A stretch of DNA of 64,000 nt from Phyllobacterium zundukense. GTDB taxonomy: Bacteria > Pseudomonadota > Alphaproteobacteria > Rhizobiales > Rhizobiaceae. The position numbers and the translations under genes are program-made. The notes beneath the pieces were generated by a model. It ran no database searches, was not told the origin of the DNA, and saw only the letters and a list, made by a program, of their open reading frames with translations. This document shows positions 55,660 to 64,000 of the stretch, piece by piece (the stretch's first letter is position 1; each line of letters opens with the position of its first letter). Location of the stretch: positions 1,550,001 through 1,614,000 of the forward strand of contig NZ_CP104973.1 in assembly GCF_025452195.1 (NCBI RefSeq), in the 5' to 3' direction.

Positions 55660-56544
55660 ATGACATTTCATCCGCGGATGAAGAGCCGGGTAGAAGGGGT
55701 CTCCGTCATCGGGGACCTTCGCTGGCGCTCGTGGCAGGGCGTTGTTGCCGATGTCTGGTCCGTCAATTGCGCTCCGGATGCAGCTGGAGAATATGTGTCG
55801 GAGGATCCGCGTCTATTCGTGACGCTCGACAAGTCAGGAGATGGCAGCTTCGGCGTGGGGCTCAACACCCATGCAAAGGGTTCGATCCGGAGCAGCGTGC
55901 CTTACCCGATGAGCTATATACCTGCCGGCTTGCCAGTATGGGGGCGGGTTCACGATATCCAGTATCTGCGTCATCTCGATATGCACTTTGATATCACGAG
56001 TTTTGAACGCCGCTTTGCAGATGATCGTATCGGTGAAAGATTGAAGCTACCCCGGCTGATGTTTTTCGATGAGCAGGTCGCAAAGCTCGCCAACCTGATT
56101 GCCGATGAATGTCTTAACGATGAACCGCTGCACGAACTCTACGGCGATGGGCTGACCACGGCCCTTTTTGTCGCGCTCTTTCATATTCAGCAAGGCAAGA
56201 AACGGCAACGCAGCCAGCTTTCGCCGCGACAGTTGCGGACTGTCACAAGCTATATCGAAGACAATTGCATGCGAAGCATCCGCCTCCATGAACTGGCGGA
56301 ATTGACGAGCCTTTCGCAGTCCTACTTCAGCCACGCTTTCAAGGCCTCGACAGGCATTGCCCCGCATCAATGGCAGATACGCGCCCGCATCAGAAAAGTT
56401 CAGACGCTGTTGGAAAAGCCCGGATCATCGCTGACACGCGTAGCTGCCGCTGCGGGTTTTTCGGATCAGGCACATTTCACGCGCGTATTCAAGCGGGTCG
56501 TGGGGGTGACGCCTGCCGTCTGGCAGCGGGATCGGCAGTTGTAA
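55660..56544 (+). CDS. AraC-family transcriptional regulator
   Basis: The 294-residue protein has a ligand-binding N-terminus of the RhaS/PchR-like type and a C-terminal double helix-turn-helix from about residue 190 (L-S-P-R-Q-L-R-T-V-T-S-Y-I-E-D-N, LTSLSQSYFSHAFKASTGIAPHQW, and AAAAGFSDQAHFTRVFKRVVGVTP). It lies between the siderophore-interacting protein and TonB receptor genes, so it may activate the receptor in response to the siderophore. Confidence 0.9.
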   Translation: MTFHPRMKSRVEGVSVIGDLRWRSWQGVVADVWSVNCAPDAAGEYVSEDPRLFVTLDKSGDGSFGVGLNTHAKGSIRSSVPYPMSYIPAGLPVWGRVHDIQYLRHLDMHFDITSFERRFADDRIGERLKLPRLMFFDEQVAKLANLIADECLNDEPLHELYGDGLTTALFVALFHIQQGKKRQRSQLSPRQLRTVTSYIEDNCMRSIRLHELAELTSLSQSYFSHAFKASTGIAPHQWQIRARIRKVQTLLEKPGSSLTRVAAAAGFSDQAHFTRVFKRVVGVTPAVWQRDRQL

Positions 56545-56631
56545 CGCCAGACAACCTCGCCAACTGAATTCCTCACAAGAACGGCCCAAAAAAGTTCAAA
56601 AGACGACAGGAACAATCAATCCCAAAAATTA

Positions 56632-56654
56632 AAGTTGATATATGTACTCAACTT
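56632..56654. promoter_or_regulatory. AAGTTGA-N9-TCAACTT iron-responsive box (RirA type)
   Basis: A perfect seven-base dyad AAGTTGA (56632-56638) and TCAACTT (56648-56654) separated by nine bases contains the TGA-N9-TCA core of RirA-type sites. It lies about 75 bases before the TonB receptor start, where it would overlap the promoter. Confidence 0.65.
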
Positions 56655-56728
56655 ATATTCTGGCCTTGCTAGCGGTTACGGCTCGCCGCGTTGTTGGCCT
56701 TTTTGGACTTATCTGCGAGGGGATTATC

Positions 56729-58876
56729 ATGCGTGGTGTTTATCGGTTGGCATTTGGTACGCTGCTTGGCGGGACGGCGGCGTCCGTAATGCTATGGGCA
56801 ACTGAAACGCGTGCGCAAGATGCCTCCATCCAGCTGGACCCGATCGTCATCGAGGGGGGAAGTTCTGATGGTTCGGCAACCGGTCCGATTGATGGCTATG
56901 TGGCCAAGCGCTCTGCAACCGGTTCCAAGACAAATACCCCGATTACGGAAATTCCGCAGGCTGTATCGGTTGTCGGCAGGCAACAGATGGATGACCAGGG
57001 CGTGCAGAAGATCGACGAGGCGCTGCGCTATACCTCTGGCGTATTTGCGCAGCCCTTCGGCGTCGACAATGATACAAACTGGATCTACATCCGCGGCTTC
57101 GATGCGACGCAGAAGGGAACGTATCTCGATGGATTGCAGAATTTCGGCTTCGGATTCGGCGGCTTCTTTATCGATTCATTCGGTATTGAGCGCATCGATG
57201 TTCTGAAGGGACCTGCTGCCGTGCTTTACGGCGGCAGCAATCCCGGAGGCATTGTCAACTACATCAGCAAGCGTCCGACCGGCGAACGTCTGCGTTACGT
57301 CGAAACCGGGATCAACAGCTATGGCAACGGCTACCTTGGTTTCGACATTGGCGACAAGGCTTCCGAGGTGGTCGACTATCGCATCAACGGTAAAATATCG
57401 GGCGGTGACAACTACACCGATTTTTCAAAGGATTTCCTTGGTGTGATTTCGCCCAGCATCACCTGGAAGCCGGATGACGCCACGAAGTTTACGATTCTCG
57501 CCAATTACACGCATCTGGATCTTACCCATGATGGTGGTAGCTTCCTGCCCTATTATGGAACTGTGGTCGACGCGCCCTTTGGCAAAATCGATCGCAAAGC
57601 GAATTTCACGGAACCGTCGATCGACGACTATAACCGCGAGCAAGCCTCTATCGGCTACGAACTGGAACACACTTTCGACAATGACTGGACGGTGCGGCAG
57701 AATCTTCGCTACGGTTACAGTGGCGTGCGCGAACACAATCTATATCCGTTTGGATACGATGCTTTTTCCGCGCAGCCCATCGACGGCAATTACGATCTCT
57801 CGCGCATCAATTTCATGCACGATACGACGGTCAATACGTTCGTCGTCGACAACCAGCTCGAAGGCCAGGTAGCGACGGGCCCGATCGAGCACACGCTGCT
57901 GTTTGGCGCGGAATACAAGTTCTTCGACATTGACCAGATTCAGGCGACCGGCGGGTCAACCCCTATTAGTGCAGTTGATCCGGTTTATGGTGAACCTCAA
58001 GGTCCAATGTTTGCTCCTTACATCGACCAGGTCGTCAAGCGTCATCAGATCGGCGTCTATACGCAGGACCAGCTGCGCTTTGGCGATGGCTGGCTTGTCA
58101 CTTTGAATGGCCGCTACGATTATGTGACGACGGATGCAAAAGGCACGCCTGAATATGACGGTCATGATGGTCAGGTCAGCGGAAGGGCTGGCATTGGCTA
58201 CGAGTTCGACAACGGGATCACGCCCTACGCGAGCGTCGCGACGTTCTTCAGTCCGGAAATTGGGGTCGACAGTAATCTTGCCTTTCTGAAGCCCGAAACC
58301 GGCCAGCAATACGAAGTCGGCATAAAGTACCAGCCGACGAGCTTCGACGGTCTGATCACCGCTTCGCTGTTCGATCTGACAAAGCAGAACGTGCTGACCG
58401 GGCCGTTCAACGCGCAATTCCAGGTCGGCGAAGTCAATTCCCGTGGCTTCGAAATCGAGGCGCAAGCGAACATCACCGAAGCCTGGAGGCTGACAGCCGC
58501 CTTTACTGCGCTCGACTTGAAAGTGAAGGACGATGCCGACGCGGCACTGATCGGCAAGCAGCCTTATTTGATCCCCGAAGTGCAGGCGTCGCTCTTTGCC
58601 CAATATAGCTTCCTTGATGGTAGGCTTGAAGGCCTGTCCCTCGGTGGTGGTGTCCGCTACGTCGGCTCGAGCTATGCCGACCAATTGAATACGTTGAAGG
58701 TTCCCGATGTGGCATTGGTCGACCTGAAACTCGGCTACAAGAAGAACAATTGGGGCGTTGATCTGAACGTCACCAACCTGTTCGACGAGGATTATGTATC
58801 GGGCTGTCAGGGCGTTTACGTTTGTTCCTATGGCGAAGGACGCAAGGCGCTGCTGAAAGCCCATCTGACCTGGTAG
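56729..58876 (+). CDS. TonB-dependent siderophore receptor (FhuA/FoxA type)
   Basis: The 715-residue outer membrane receptor starts at 56729 (MRGVYRLAFGTLLGGTAAS), with GAGGGG upstream. It has a signal peptide ending near TRA, a TonB-box-like D-P-I-V-I-E segment, the plug domain (TEIPQAVSVVGRQQMDDQG, YIRGFDATQKGTYLDGLQ, GIERIDVLKGPAAVLYGG, NPGGIVNYISKRP) and a 22-strand barrel ending LLKAHLTW with terminal aromatic Trp. This matches hydroxamate-type receptors. The longer frame from 56642 would overlap the RirA-type box. Confidence 0.93.
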   Translation: MRGVYRLAFGTLLGGTAASVMLWATETRAQDASIQLDPIVIEGGSSDGSATGPIDGYVAKRSATGSKTNTPITEIPQAVSVVGRQQMDDQGVQKIDEALRYTSGVFAQPFGVDNDTNWIYIRGFDATQKGTYLDGLQNFGFGFGGFFIDSFGIERIDVLKGPAAVLYGGSNPGGIVNYISKRPTGERLRYVETGINSYGNGYLGFDIGDKASEVVDYRINGKISGGDNYTDFSKDFLGVISPSITWKPDDATKFTILANYTHLDLTHDGGSFLPYYGTVVDAPFGKIDRKANFTEPSIDDYNREQASIGYELEHTFDNDWTVRQNLRYGYSGVREHNLYPFGYDAFSAQPIDGNYDLSRINFMHDTTVNTFVVDNQLEGQVATGPIEHTLLFGAEYKFFDIDQIQATGGSTPISAVDPVYGEPQGPMFAPYIDQVVKRHQIGVYTQDQLRFGDGWLVTLNGRYDYVTTDAKGTPEYDGHDGQVSGRAGIGYEFDNGITPYASVATFFSPEIGVDSNLAFLKPETGQQYEVGIKYQPTSFDGLITASLFDLTKQNVLTGPFNAQFQVGEVNSRGFEIEAQANITEAWRLTAAFTALDLKVKDDADAALIGKQPYLIPEVQASLFAQYSFLDGRLEGLSLGGGVRYVGSSYADQLNTLKVPDVALVDLKLGYKKNNWGVDLNVTNLFDEDYVSGCQGVYVCSYGEGRKALLKAHLTW

Positions 58877-59118
58877 CAGCCGGCCCGGAACGCATTATCG
58901 CCAGGGACCATAACGAACGATGACCTACCGCAGTCTTTTGCATCATTGATAATACGGAGAAATTATCCTTGCCTTTAGGGCGGCGACCGAGCGCATATAA
59001 AAGAGCCATGCGGTCAAAATACAACTTCAAATTTGGTTCACGGAGTTATGGCATAAGTGACCGCAGAGCTGCATGATGCATGCTGGCGGCGTGATGCGAA
59101 TGAATTCGGAGGGCTGAA

Positions 59119-60039
59119 ATGAACGACCAAAAGCACGAAGCGGCAAACCAGGATTGGCTTGAGGCTGAACTCGCCGATACACTCGATGAGGATTATGAGC
59201 TCGAACTTTCCGAGCCTGCGCTGTCCGAAGAGATTCGCAAGATCTACCGCAAGACTCATCCGCCAACCATCCCGCGTATGGAGTATTTTCGTGCCTTGCT
59301 TGCGTTGCAGGCGGAGTTGATCAAACTGCAAGACTGGGTCGCCTATCACAAAGAGAAGGTCGTCGTCGTTTTCGAGGGACGCGACTCTGCAGGCAAGGGA
59401 GGTGTCATCAAGCGCATTACCCAGCGGCTCAACCCGCGCACTGCGCGCGTCGTAGCGCTTCCAGCTCCTTCAGACCGGGAAAAATCCCAGTGGTATTTCC
59501 AGCGTTACGTGCCTCATTTGCCCGCCGGTGGCGAAATCGTACTGTTCGACCGATCCTGGTACAATCGTTCAGGCGTCGAACGCGTGATGGGATTCGCAAC
59601 GGAAGACGAGGTTCAGCAGTTCTTCCACGATGTGCCGGAATTCGAACGCATGCTTGTCCGCTCCGGCATCAGGGTTATCAAGTACTGGTTCTCGATAACC
59701 GACGAGGAGCAGCAGTTGCGCTTCCTCATGCGCATTCATGACCCGTTGAAGCAGTGGAAACTCTCTCCCATGGATCTGCAATCGCGCGTGCGCTGGGAAG
59801 GCTACACCAAAGCCAAGGAGGAAACCTTCGCCCGTACGAATATACCCGAAGCGCCCTGGTATATCGTCGAGGGTAATGACAAGAAGCGCGCCCGTCTCAA
59901 CTGCATTGCGCACCTTCTTTCACAGGTTCCCTATGAGCCCGTGCCCCACGAAGAGATCACCTTGCCTGATCGCGTGTTCAATCCGGACTATGAGCGTAAG
60001 GTATTGCCGCCCGAACTCTACGTTCCGTCAAAATACTAA
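59119..60039 (+). CDS. ppk2: Polyphosphate kinase 2
   Basis: The 306-residue PPK2 protein has Walker A GRDSAGKGGVIKR, NPRTARVVALPAPSDREKSQWYFQRY, the Walker B/lid region FDRSWYNRSGVERVMGF, and later KYWFSITDEEQQLRF and AWPYIVEGNDKKRAR-like contacts (here APWYIVEGNDKKRARLN). It transfers phosphate between polyphosphate and nucleotides, usually driving NDP to NTP. The N-terminal 40 residues are acidic and probably flexible. It stands alone. Confidence 0.95.
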   Translation: MNDQKHEAANQDWLEAELADTLDEDYELELSEPALSEEIRKIYRKTHPPTIPRMEYFRALLALQAELIKLQDWVAYHKEKVVVVFEGRDSAGKGGVIKRITQRLNPRTARVVALPAPSDREKSQWYFQRYVPHLPAGGEIVLFDRSWYNRSGVERVMGFATEDEVQQFFHDVPEFERMLVRSGIRVIKYWFSITDEEQQLRFLMRIHDPLKQWKLSPMDLQSRVRWEGYTKAKEETFARTNIPEAPWYIVEGNDKKRARLNCIAHLLSQVPYEPVPHEEITLPDRVFNPDYERKVLPPELYVPSKY

Positions 60040-60161
60040 CTTAATACCGGCAATCCCGGCTGCGCGTTGTCTGTGATATCTTCTCCATTGCCTTCCCAGA
60101 GCGATCATCGGGAAGGCGATCGTTTCTGAACATCTTCAAAAACGCTGGGGGGATAGCGACA

Positions 60162-61049
60162 ATGGATGAACACGAGATCGATGCGGTCAGGGCCCTGCTG
60201 CAATCCCATCCGCGACCCGCGAGCCTTGCCGAGCGTCGCCAACGCCTCGATCTCGTAGCGGCCGACGATCCAATCGCGCCCGATATCCAGTTCAAGCATC
60301 AAATGGTCGGTACGATTGAGGCTGAATGGTCGCTGGCGACGGGAAGCGACAGTACCAAGACGCTGCTGTTTTTTCACGGCGGTGGCTATTGCTCCGGATC
60401 GATCCAAAGCCATCGCAGGATGGTGGCCGAGACGGGTCGCGCTGCGGGCGTGCGCACGCTTGCGCTCGGTTACCGGCTCGCGCCCGAGAATCCGTTTCCG
60501 GCTGCCCTCGACGATGCGCTTGCCGCGTTTGAGTTCCTGCTCGCTCAAGGCGTTCCCTCGGCCTCGCTTGCCATCGGCGGTGACAGTGCTGGCGGCGGGC
60601 TGACGCTCGCGACCATGATACGTCTGCGCGACGCTGGCAGACCGCTGCCCGGTTGTGCCTGGTTGGTGTCGCCATGGGTCGATCTCGAAATGGCCGGCGC
60701 GAGCATGGACGAGAAGGCCGCCATCGATCCGCTGATTCACCGCGACTATCTCGAAGAGCTTGCGGGCGCATATCTTGGTCGGACCAGCGCTCGCGAGCCG
60801 CTTGTTTCGCCGCTCCATGCCGATCTTGCAGGGCTCCCGCCGATCCTCATCCAGGTTGGCTCGGCCGAGACACTCCTTGACGATGCGGTGCGGATCGCCC
60901 GCAGGCTTGGAGCGGTCGATATAGCAACGAACCTGGAGATCTGGCCACACATGATCCACGCTTGGCATCTATGGGCGGCGCGGCTGACTTCGGGGCGAGA
61001 AGCGATCGCGTCGGCCGGCGCGTTCATCAACAGACACCTCGCGACTTGA
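60162..61049 (+). CDS. Alpha/beta hydrolase, hormone-sensitive-lipase-type esterase
   Basis: The 295-residue esterase has the oxyanion motif FFHGGGYCSGS, the nucleophile motif GGDSAGGGLTLA, the Asp in QVGSAETLLDDA and the His in PHMIHAWHLWAA. It belongs to the HSL family, which hydrolyses short acyl esters in the cytoplasm. No signal peptide. It starts at the ATG 60162; no operon partner is evident. Confidence 0.92.
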   Translation: MDEHEIDAVRALLQSHPRPASLAERRQRLDLVAADDPIAPDIQFKHQMVGTIEAEWSLATGSDSTKTLLFFHGGGYCSGSIQSHRRMVAETGRAAGVRTLALGYRLAPENPFPAALDDALAAFEFLLAQGVPSASLAIGGDSAGGGLTLATMIRLRDAGRPLPGCAWLVSPWVDLEMAGASMDEKAAIDPLIHRDYLEELAGAYLGRTSAREPLVSPLHADLAGLPPILIQVGSAETLLDDAVRIARRLGAVDIATNLEIWPHMIHAWHLWAARLTSGREAIASAGAFINRHLAT

Positions 61050-61144
61050 GAGCTCCTGCGGGAACCAGCGAAACGGTCAGTCGAAGGGGCGAGTGCTGGC
61101 ACCGCCATCTGTGCAGGTCTACGAAATTGTGGCATAGATGAGCG

Positions 61145-62104
61145 ATGGCGATAAGTCTCTTGGCAGTCCACAACAGCGGCGGCGAGACGGAGCGGGCGAC
61201 GGGCAATTCGCTTGCCGTTGGCTACTCCGTAGCCGTGCTGTGCTGGCTGCTGTCGGCGGGTGTCTATATCTCCGCGAAATGGGTCTCTCCCGAAATGCCG
61301 CCATGGGCGTTGTGTTTCTGGCGCGTCCTTATTGCGTGGGCGATCCTGCTGCCGATTGTGCACAGTCATTTCGGCTCCATGGCTACGCTCGCGCGGGCGC
61401 GCCCGCTGGAGCTCATTCTCGTCGGCGGCATCGGGCTCGCGATCTGTCAGGGCATGGTCTTTATGGGGCTCGAAAACGCCGACGCCACCACGGCCGGCAT
61501 CATCATGGCGCTAATCCCGATCATAACCATGATATTGGCCCGTTTTATCCTGGGTGAGCCAATGGGAAGGTGGCAGGTAATCGGATCGATCGTTGCCTTC
61601 GCCGGGATCGTGGTCATCATTGTCAAAGGCAGCCCGGCGGTGCTGATGCGTCTCGACGTCAATCCCGGCGAGTTGTGGCTCGTCGCTGGCGCTTTCTGCT
61701 TCGGCCTCTATGCTGTTCTGCTCCGCCGCGCGAAATTCGATTCAGAGCGTCTTCCGCTTCTGGTCCTTTTACTTGGGGCTGCAGCGCTGACAGCGCTCCC
61801 CTTCTATCTCTGGGAACTTGCTTCCGACGAACGCTCGGCCCTCGACAGCAATGGCCTGTTAGCCTTGGCCTATGTGGCGGTCCCCGGCGGAGCGCTGATG
61901 TACTACCTCTTCAATTGGAGCGTAGAAGCGTTGGGGGCAGGTCGGGCGGGCGTGCTTCTTTACATCCAAACGATATTTGTCGCCATACTCGCCTATTTTA
62001 TCCTTGGCGAGCGCCTGCAAACCTATCATCTCGAAGGCGCTGCGCTCATAGTCGTCGGCGTGCTTTTTGTCATCCTGCTCAAGCCTCGGACCAAGTCTGT
62101 ATGA
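61145..62104 (+). CDS. DMT-superfamily (EamA) transporter
   Basis: The 319-residue protein has ten membrane helices in two EamA repeats: AVLCWLLSAGVYISAKWV ... FWRVLIAWAILLP in the first and LWLVAGAFCFGLYAVLLRR ... YIQTIFVAILAYFILGER in the second. It probably exports a metabolite or amino acid. It follows the esterase by about 95 bases and converges with the LysR gene. Confidence 0.92.
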   Translation: MAISLLAVHNSGGETERATGNSLAVGYSVAVLCWLLSAGVYISAKWVSPEMPPWALCFWRVLIAWAILLPIVHSHFGSMATLARARPLELILVGGIGLAICQGMVFMGLENADATTAGIIMALIPIITMILARFILGEPMGRWQVIGSIVAFAGIVVIIVKGSPAVLMRLDVNPGELWLVAGAFCFGLYAVLLRRAKFDSERLPLLVLLLGAAALTALPFYLWELASDERSALDSNGLLALAYVAVPGGALMYYLFNWSVEALGAGRAGVLLYIQTIFVAILAYFILGERLQTYHLEGAALIVVGVLFVILLKPRTKSV

Positions 62105-62190
62105 CCAAACCCTGAGGGCCCATTGAAATGACGATGAATGACCCCAATCAATTGGCGTCTGAAGTCTCGATTTCGATTGAGTGGATCCGT

Positions 62191-63123
62191 TCATTCTCTC
62201 TGGAGCGCTTGTGGCCCCGGTTCCTGTAATACTATCTGCAGCCATTTGACGAAGAGGTTCGCAGTTTCCTCGCTCCGTTGCCGTGTCGGGACCACGACGA
62301 AATAAGCCCCTCTGGGTTTGATCGCGGCGTCAGTCAGGCGCACCAGTCTTCCCTGCTGCAACAAGTCTTCCACGAGATGTGTCCAGCCCAGCGCGATCCC
62401 CTGACCGTTGAGCGCGGCATAGATCGCTTCGGTGTAAAAGCTGCAGCGCAATCCCAGCGTCTTCTTGGGAACCACGATGGAAAATGACGAGAGCCACTCA
62501 TTCCAGCCTGTCCATGTTGGATCGTCGGTTTCATTGGAAATGAGGGAATACGAGGTCAGGTCCGCCGGGGTCTTGATGCGCCCGTCTGCGCCGATATATT
62601 TTGGGCTGCAGACCGGGAAGACTTCGTCCTCGAACAGCAATTCCGCATGAGCATCCGGCCACATGCCATTGCCGAACCTGATCGCGACATCCGCCTCGCC
62701 CAAGTGGAGGTTTGGCATACTGTCCTGAGAGAGGATGCGGAGGTTGATGTAGGGATACTGGCGCGAAAATTCTGAAATTCTGGGCATCAACCAGAAATGC
62801 GAGAATGCAACTGTCGCAGAAATGGTCAGCTCGTCGCCGGGTGCGTCCTTGCGAAGGTCGGTGACAGCTTCCGCGATGAGTTTGAAGGCGTCACTGGTGG
62901 CCGCCGAAAGCGCCTTGCCCTTGTCCGTCAAAACCACCTTGCGGTGCAGACGCATAAAAAGGGGAAAGCCAAAGTCCTTCTCGAGAAGGTGTATCTGGCG
63001 GCTGACCGCAGCCTGGGTGACGCCGAGTTCCTGGGCGGCCCTCGTAAAGCTCGACAACCTCGACGCCGCTTCGAATACGGTAAGTGCCGTCAATGGTGGC
63101 AGCTGTTTCCTCAAGTTTTTCAC
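62191..63123 (-). CDS. LysR-family regulator (GcvA-like)
   Basis: The 310-residue regulator has a winged helix (LPPLTALTVFEAASRLSSFTRAAQELGVTQAAVSRQIHLLEKDFG) and an effector domain (E-L-T-I-S-A-T-V-A-F-S-H-F-W-L-M-P-R, L-G-E-A-D-V-A-I-R-F-G-N). The N-terminal pattern with LPPL is typical of the GcvA group. It starts at a GTG. It is divergent from the Rieske oxygenase gene at 63257 and probably controls it. Confidence 0.9.
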   Translation of the reverse strand: MKNLRKQLPPLTALTVFEAASRLSSFTRAAQELGVTQAAVSRQIHLLEKDFGFPLFMRLHRKVVLTDKGKALSAATSDAFKLIAEAVTDLRKDAPGDELTISATVAFSHFWLMPRISEFSRQYPYINLRILSQDSMPNLHLGEADVAIRFGNGMWPDAHAELLFEDEVFPVCSPKYIGADGRIKTPADLTSYSLISNETDDPTWTGWNEWLSSFSIVVPKKTLGLRCSFYTEAIYAALNGQGIALGWTHLVEDLLQQGRLVRLTDAAIKPRGAYFVVVPTRQRSEETANLFVKWLQIVLQEPGPQALQRE

Positions 63124-63256
63124 AGTTCACCCCGACTTGGCTGAGCCGCGCCAGAGTTTCCCATTACTTCAGGTAATGTCAATGGCGCACATTTGTGCGG
63201 TTGAATTATTGCGAGTCGGTGCGATTCTAAGGAGGCTTGATCCATAAGGAAACATT

Positions 63257-64000
63257 ATGCTCAATACGTTCCCATCGCCGATCTCCTCTTTGCTCGATGC
63301 GCGTATCGACGGGCACTCTCTTCCTGCTGGACTTTATACGCGCGACGACGTCTTCCAGGCGGACCTCGATGTGTTCTTTTCCAGGCACTGGATTCATGTT
63401 GGTCTCGAGTGCGATGTTCCGGAAGCCGGCGACGCCGTGGTCATCGACATCGGATCGACGAGCCTGATCCTGCTGAGGGACGACGAAAACGACATCCGGG
63501 TGGTCCGCAATGTTTGCCGCCATCGCGGCGCGCGACTGCTGGACGCGGGGTCAACAGTCATTTCCAAGCTGGTGTGCCCCTACCACCAATGGACCTACGA
63601 GCTTTCGGGTGAACTCAGTTATGCCCCGCACATGGGGAAAAACTTTGACAAGAGTTGCAGGAGCCTGAAGCCGGTCAACTTCAAGTCGATCGGCGGCCTG
63701 ATCTATGTTTGTCTTTCCGACAATCCTCCGCAAGACATTAAACGGCTGGAGGAAGTCATGGAGCCGCGACTCGCGCCCTATGATATCCGCAACGCCAAGG
63801 TCGCACACCAGCTGGACGTCATCGAGAAGGGCAACTGGAAGCTCACCATGGAGAACAACCGGGAGTGCTATCACTGCTCGGCCAACCACCCGGAATTGTG
63901 TGTTTCGTTCGTCGATCTTGACTTCGGATATGATCCCGACAGCCTCAGCCCGGAGGACCGGGAAGAGGCTGAAGCGCACTTCGCCATGTACAGCGAGCGT
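63257..64000 (+). CDS. GbcA-type Rieske oxygenase (glycine betaine monooxygenase-like), 3' end outside window
   Basis: Translation from ATG 63257 (AAGGA eight bases upstream) gives MLNTFPSPISSLLDARID, the Rieske motifs CRHRGARL and CPYHQWTYE, and MENNRECYHCSANHPELC around the mononuclear iron ligands. This closely resembles glycine betaine monooxygenase GbcA and stachydrine or carnitine oxygenases, which attack N-methyl groups. The sequence ends in frame at the window edge after 248 codons. A GbcB-like reductase may follow. Confidence 0.88.
   Translation, partial: MLNTFPSPISSLLDARIDGHSLPAGLYTRDDVFQADLDVFFSRHWIHVGLECDVPEAGDAVVIDIGSTSLILLRDDENDIRVVRNVCRHRGARLLDAGSTVISKLVCPYHQWTYELSGELSYAPHMGKNFDKSCRSLKPVNFKSIGGLIYVCLSDNPPQDIKRLEEVMEPRLAPYDIRNAKVAHQLDVIEKGNWKLTMENNRECYHCSANHPELCVSFVDLDFGYDPDSLSPEDREEAEAHFAMYSER

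Noticed and set aside
60105..60968. 287-codon open frame antisense to the esterase
   Set aside because: Opposite strand has clear esterase motifs; this frame is a GC-codon shadow.
63190..63240. TTGAATT sequence before the GbcA-type gene as a fourth BetI-like operator
   Set aside because: Only one half resembles the arm, and no inverted partner lies at the right distance.

Overview
The window reads as chromosomal or large-replicon DNA of an alphaproteobacterium of the order Hyphomicrobiales (Brucella/Ochrobactrum, Phyllobacterium, Mesorhizobium or Rhizobium type). The basis is an Omp2b/RopA-type porin, TGA-N9-TCA iron boxes of the rhizobial RirA kind, many amino-acid ABC transporters, a MocR regulator, and a cyoABCD operon beside a PQQ dehydrogenase. 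I recognised no tRNA, rRNA, CRISPR array, insertion sequence or phage gene. No gap exceeds about 300 bases.

Layout. 1-3.3 kb: the end of an alternative cytochrome c oxidase operon (fused subunits I+III, small membrane protein, CtaG-like factor, tri-haem cytochrome c). 3.4-9.5 kb: a stress-flavoured stretch with several small hydrophilic proteins, an NTF2-like protein, an isoaspartyl methyltransferase fused to an erythromycin-esterase-like domain, a repeated membrane protein, an HD-hydrolase remnant, CsbD and an acyltransferase. 9.7-16.6 kb: an XRE-cupin-controlled hydroxyacid cluster with an FMN dehydrogenase, a DapA-type aldolase, a FAD dehydrogenase and an ABC importer. 16.6-22.8 kb: a small membrane protein and PQQ dehydrogenase upstream of cyoABCD, a short periplasmic sugar-oxidation chain to oxygen. 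23.1-29.3 kb: an M20 amidohydrolase with an amino-acid ABC importer, divergent from a MocR regulator. 29.4-30.5 kb: porin.

30.5-44.2 kb is the most interesting part. A BetI-like TetR regulator sits among a GcvT-type demethylase, two CrtI-like FAD oxidoreductases, a PotABCD-type importer, a flavin amine oxidase, a class III aminotransferase and a Rieske oxygenase. A dyad (ATTGAATG-N2-CATTCAAT) occurs in three promoter regions of the set, and two of the three copies are identical. I infer one regulon for uptake and oxidative breakdown of an amine or N-methylated compound whose identity is unknown.

44.4-46.2 kb: ClpP, an ArsR/SRPBCC pair and a VOC protein. 46.3-54.3 kb: a GntR regulator divergent from an AbgB-like amidohydrolase, an M28-like peptidase and an opine/basic-amino-acid-type ABC importer with two binding proteins. 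54.4-58.9 kb: iron uptake (siderophore-interacting protein, AraC regulator, TonB receptor), with RirA-type boxes before the first and last genes. 59.1-64 kb: PPK2, an esterase, a DMT exporter, and a LysR regulator divergent from a GbcA-type Rieske oxygenase cut by the window end.

Six otherwise well-conserved genes carry a single-base frameshift in a homopolymer run (near 12722, 15400, 32806, 36335, 39085 and 48212). This looks more like sequencing error than gene decay, but raw reads would be needed to decide.
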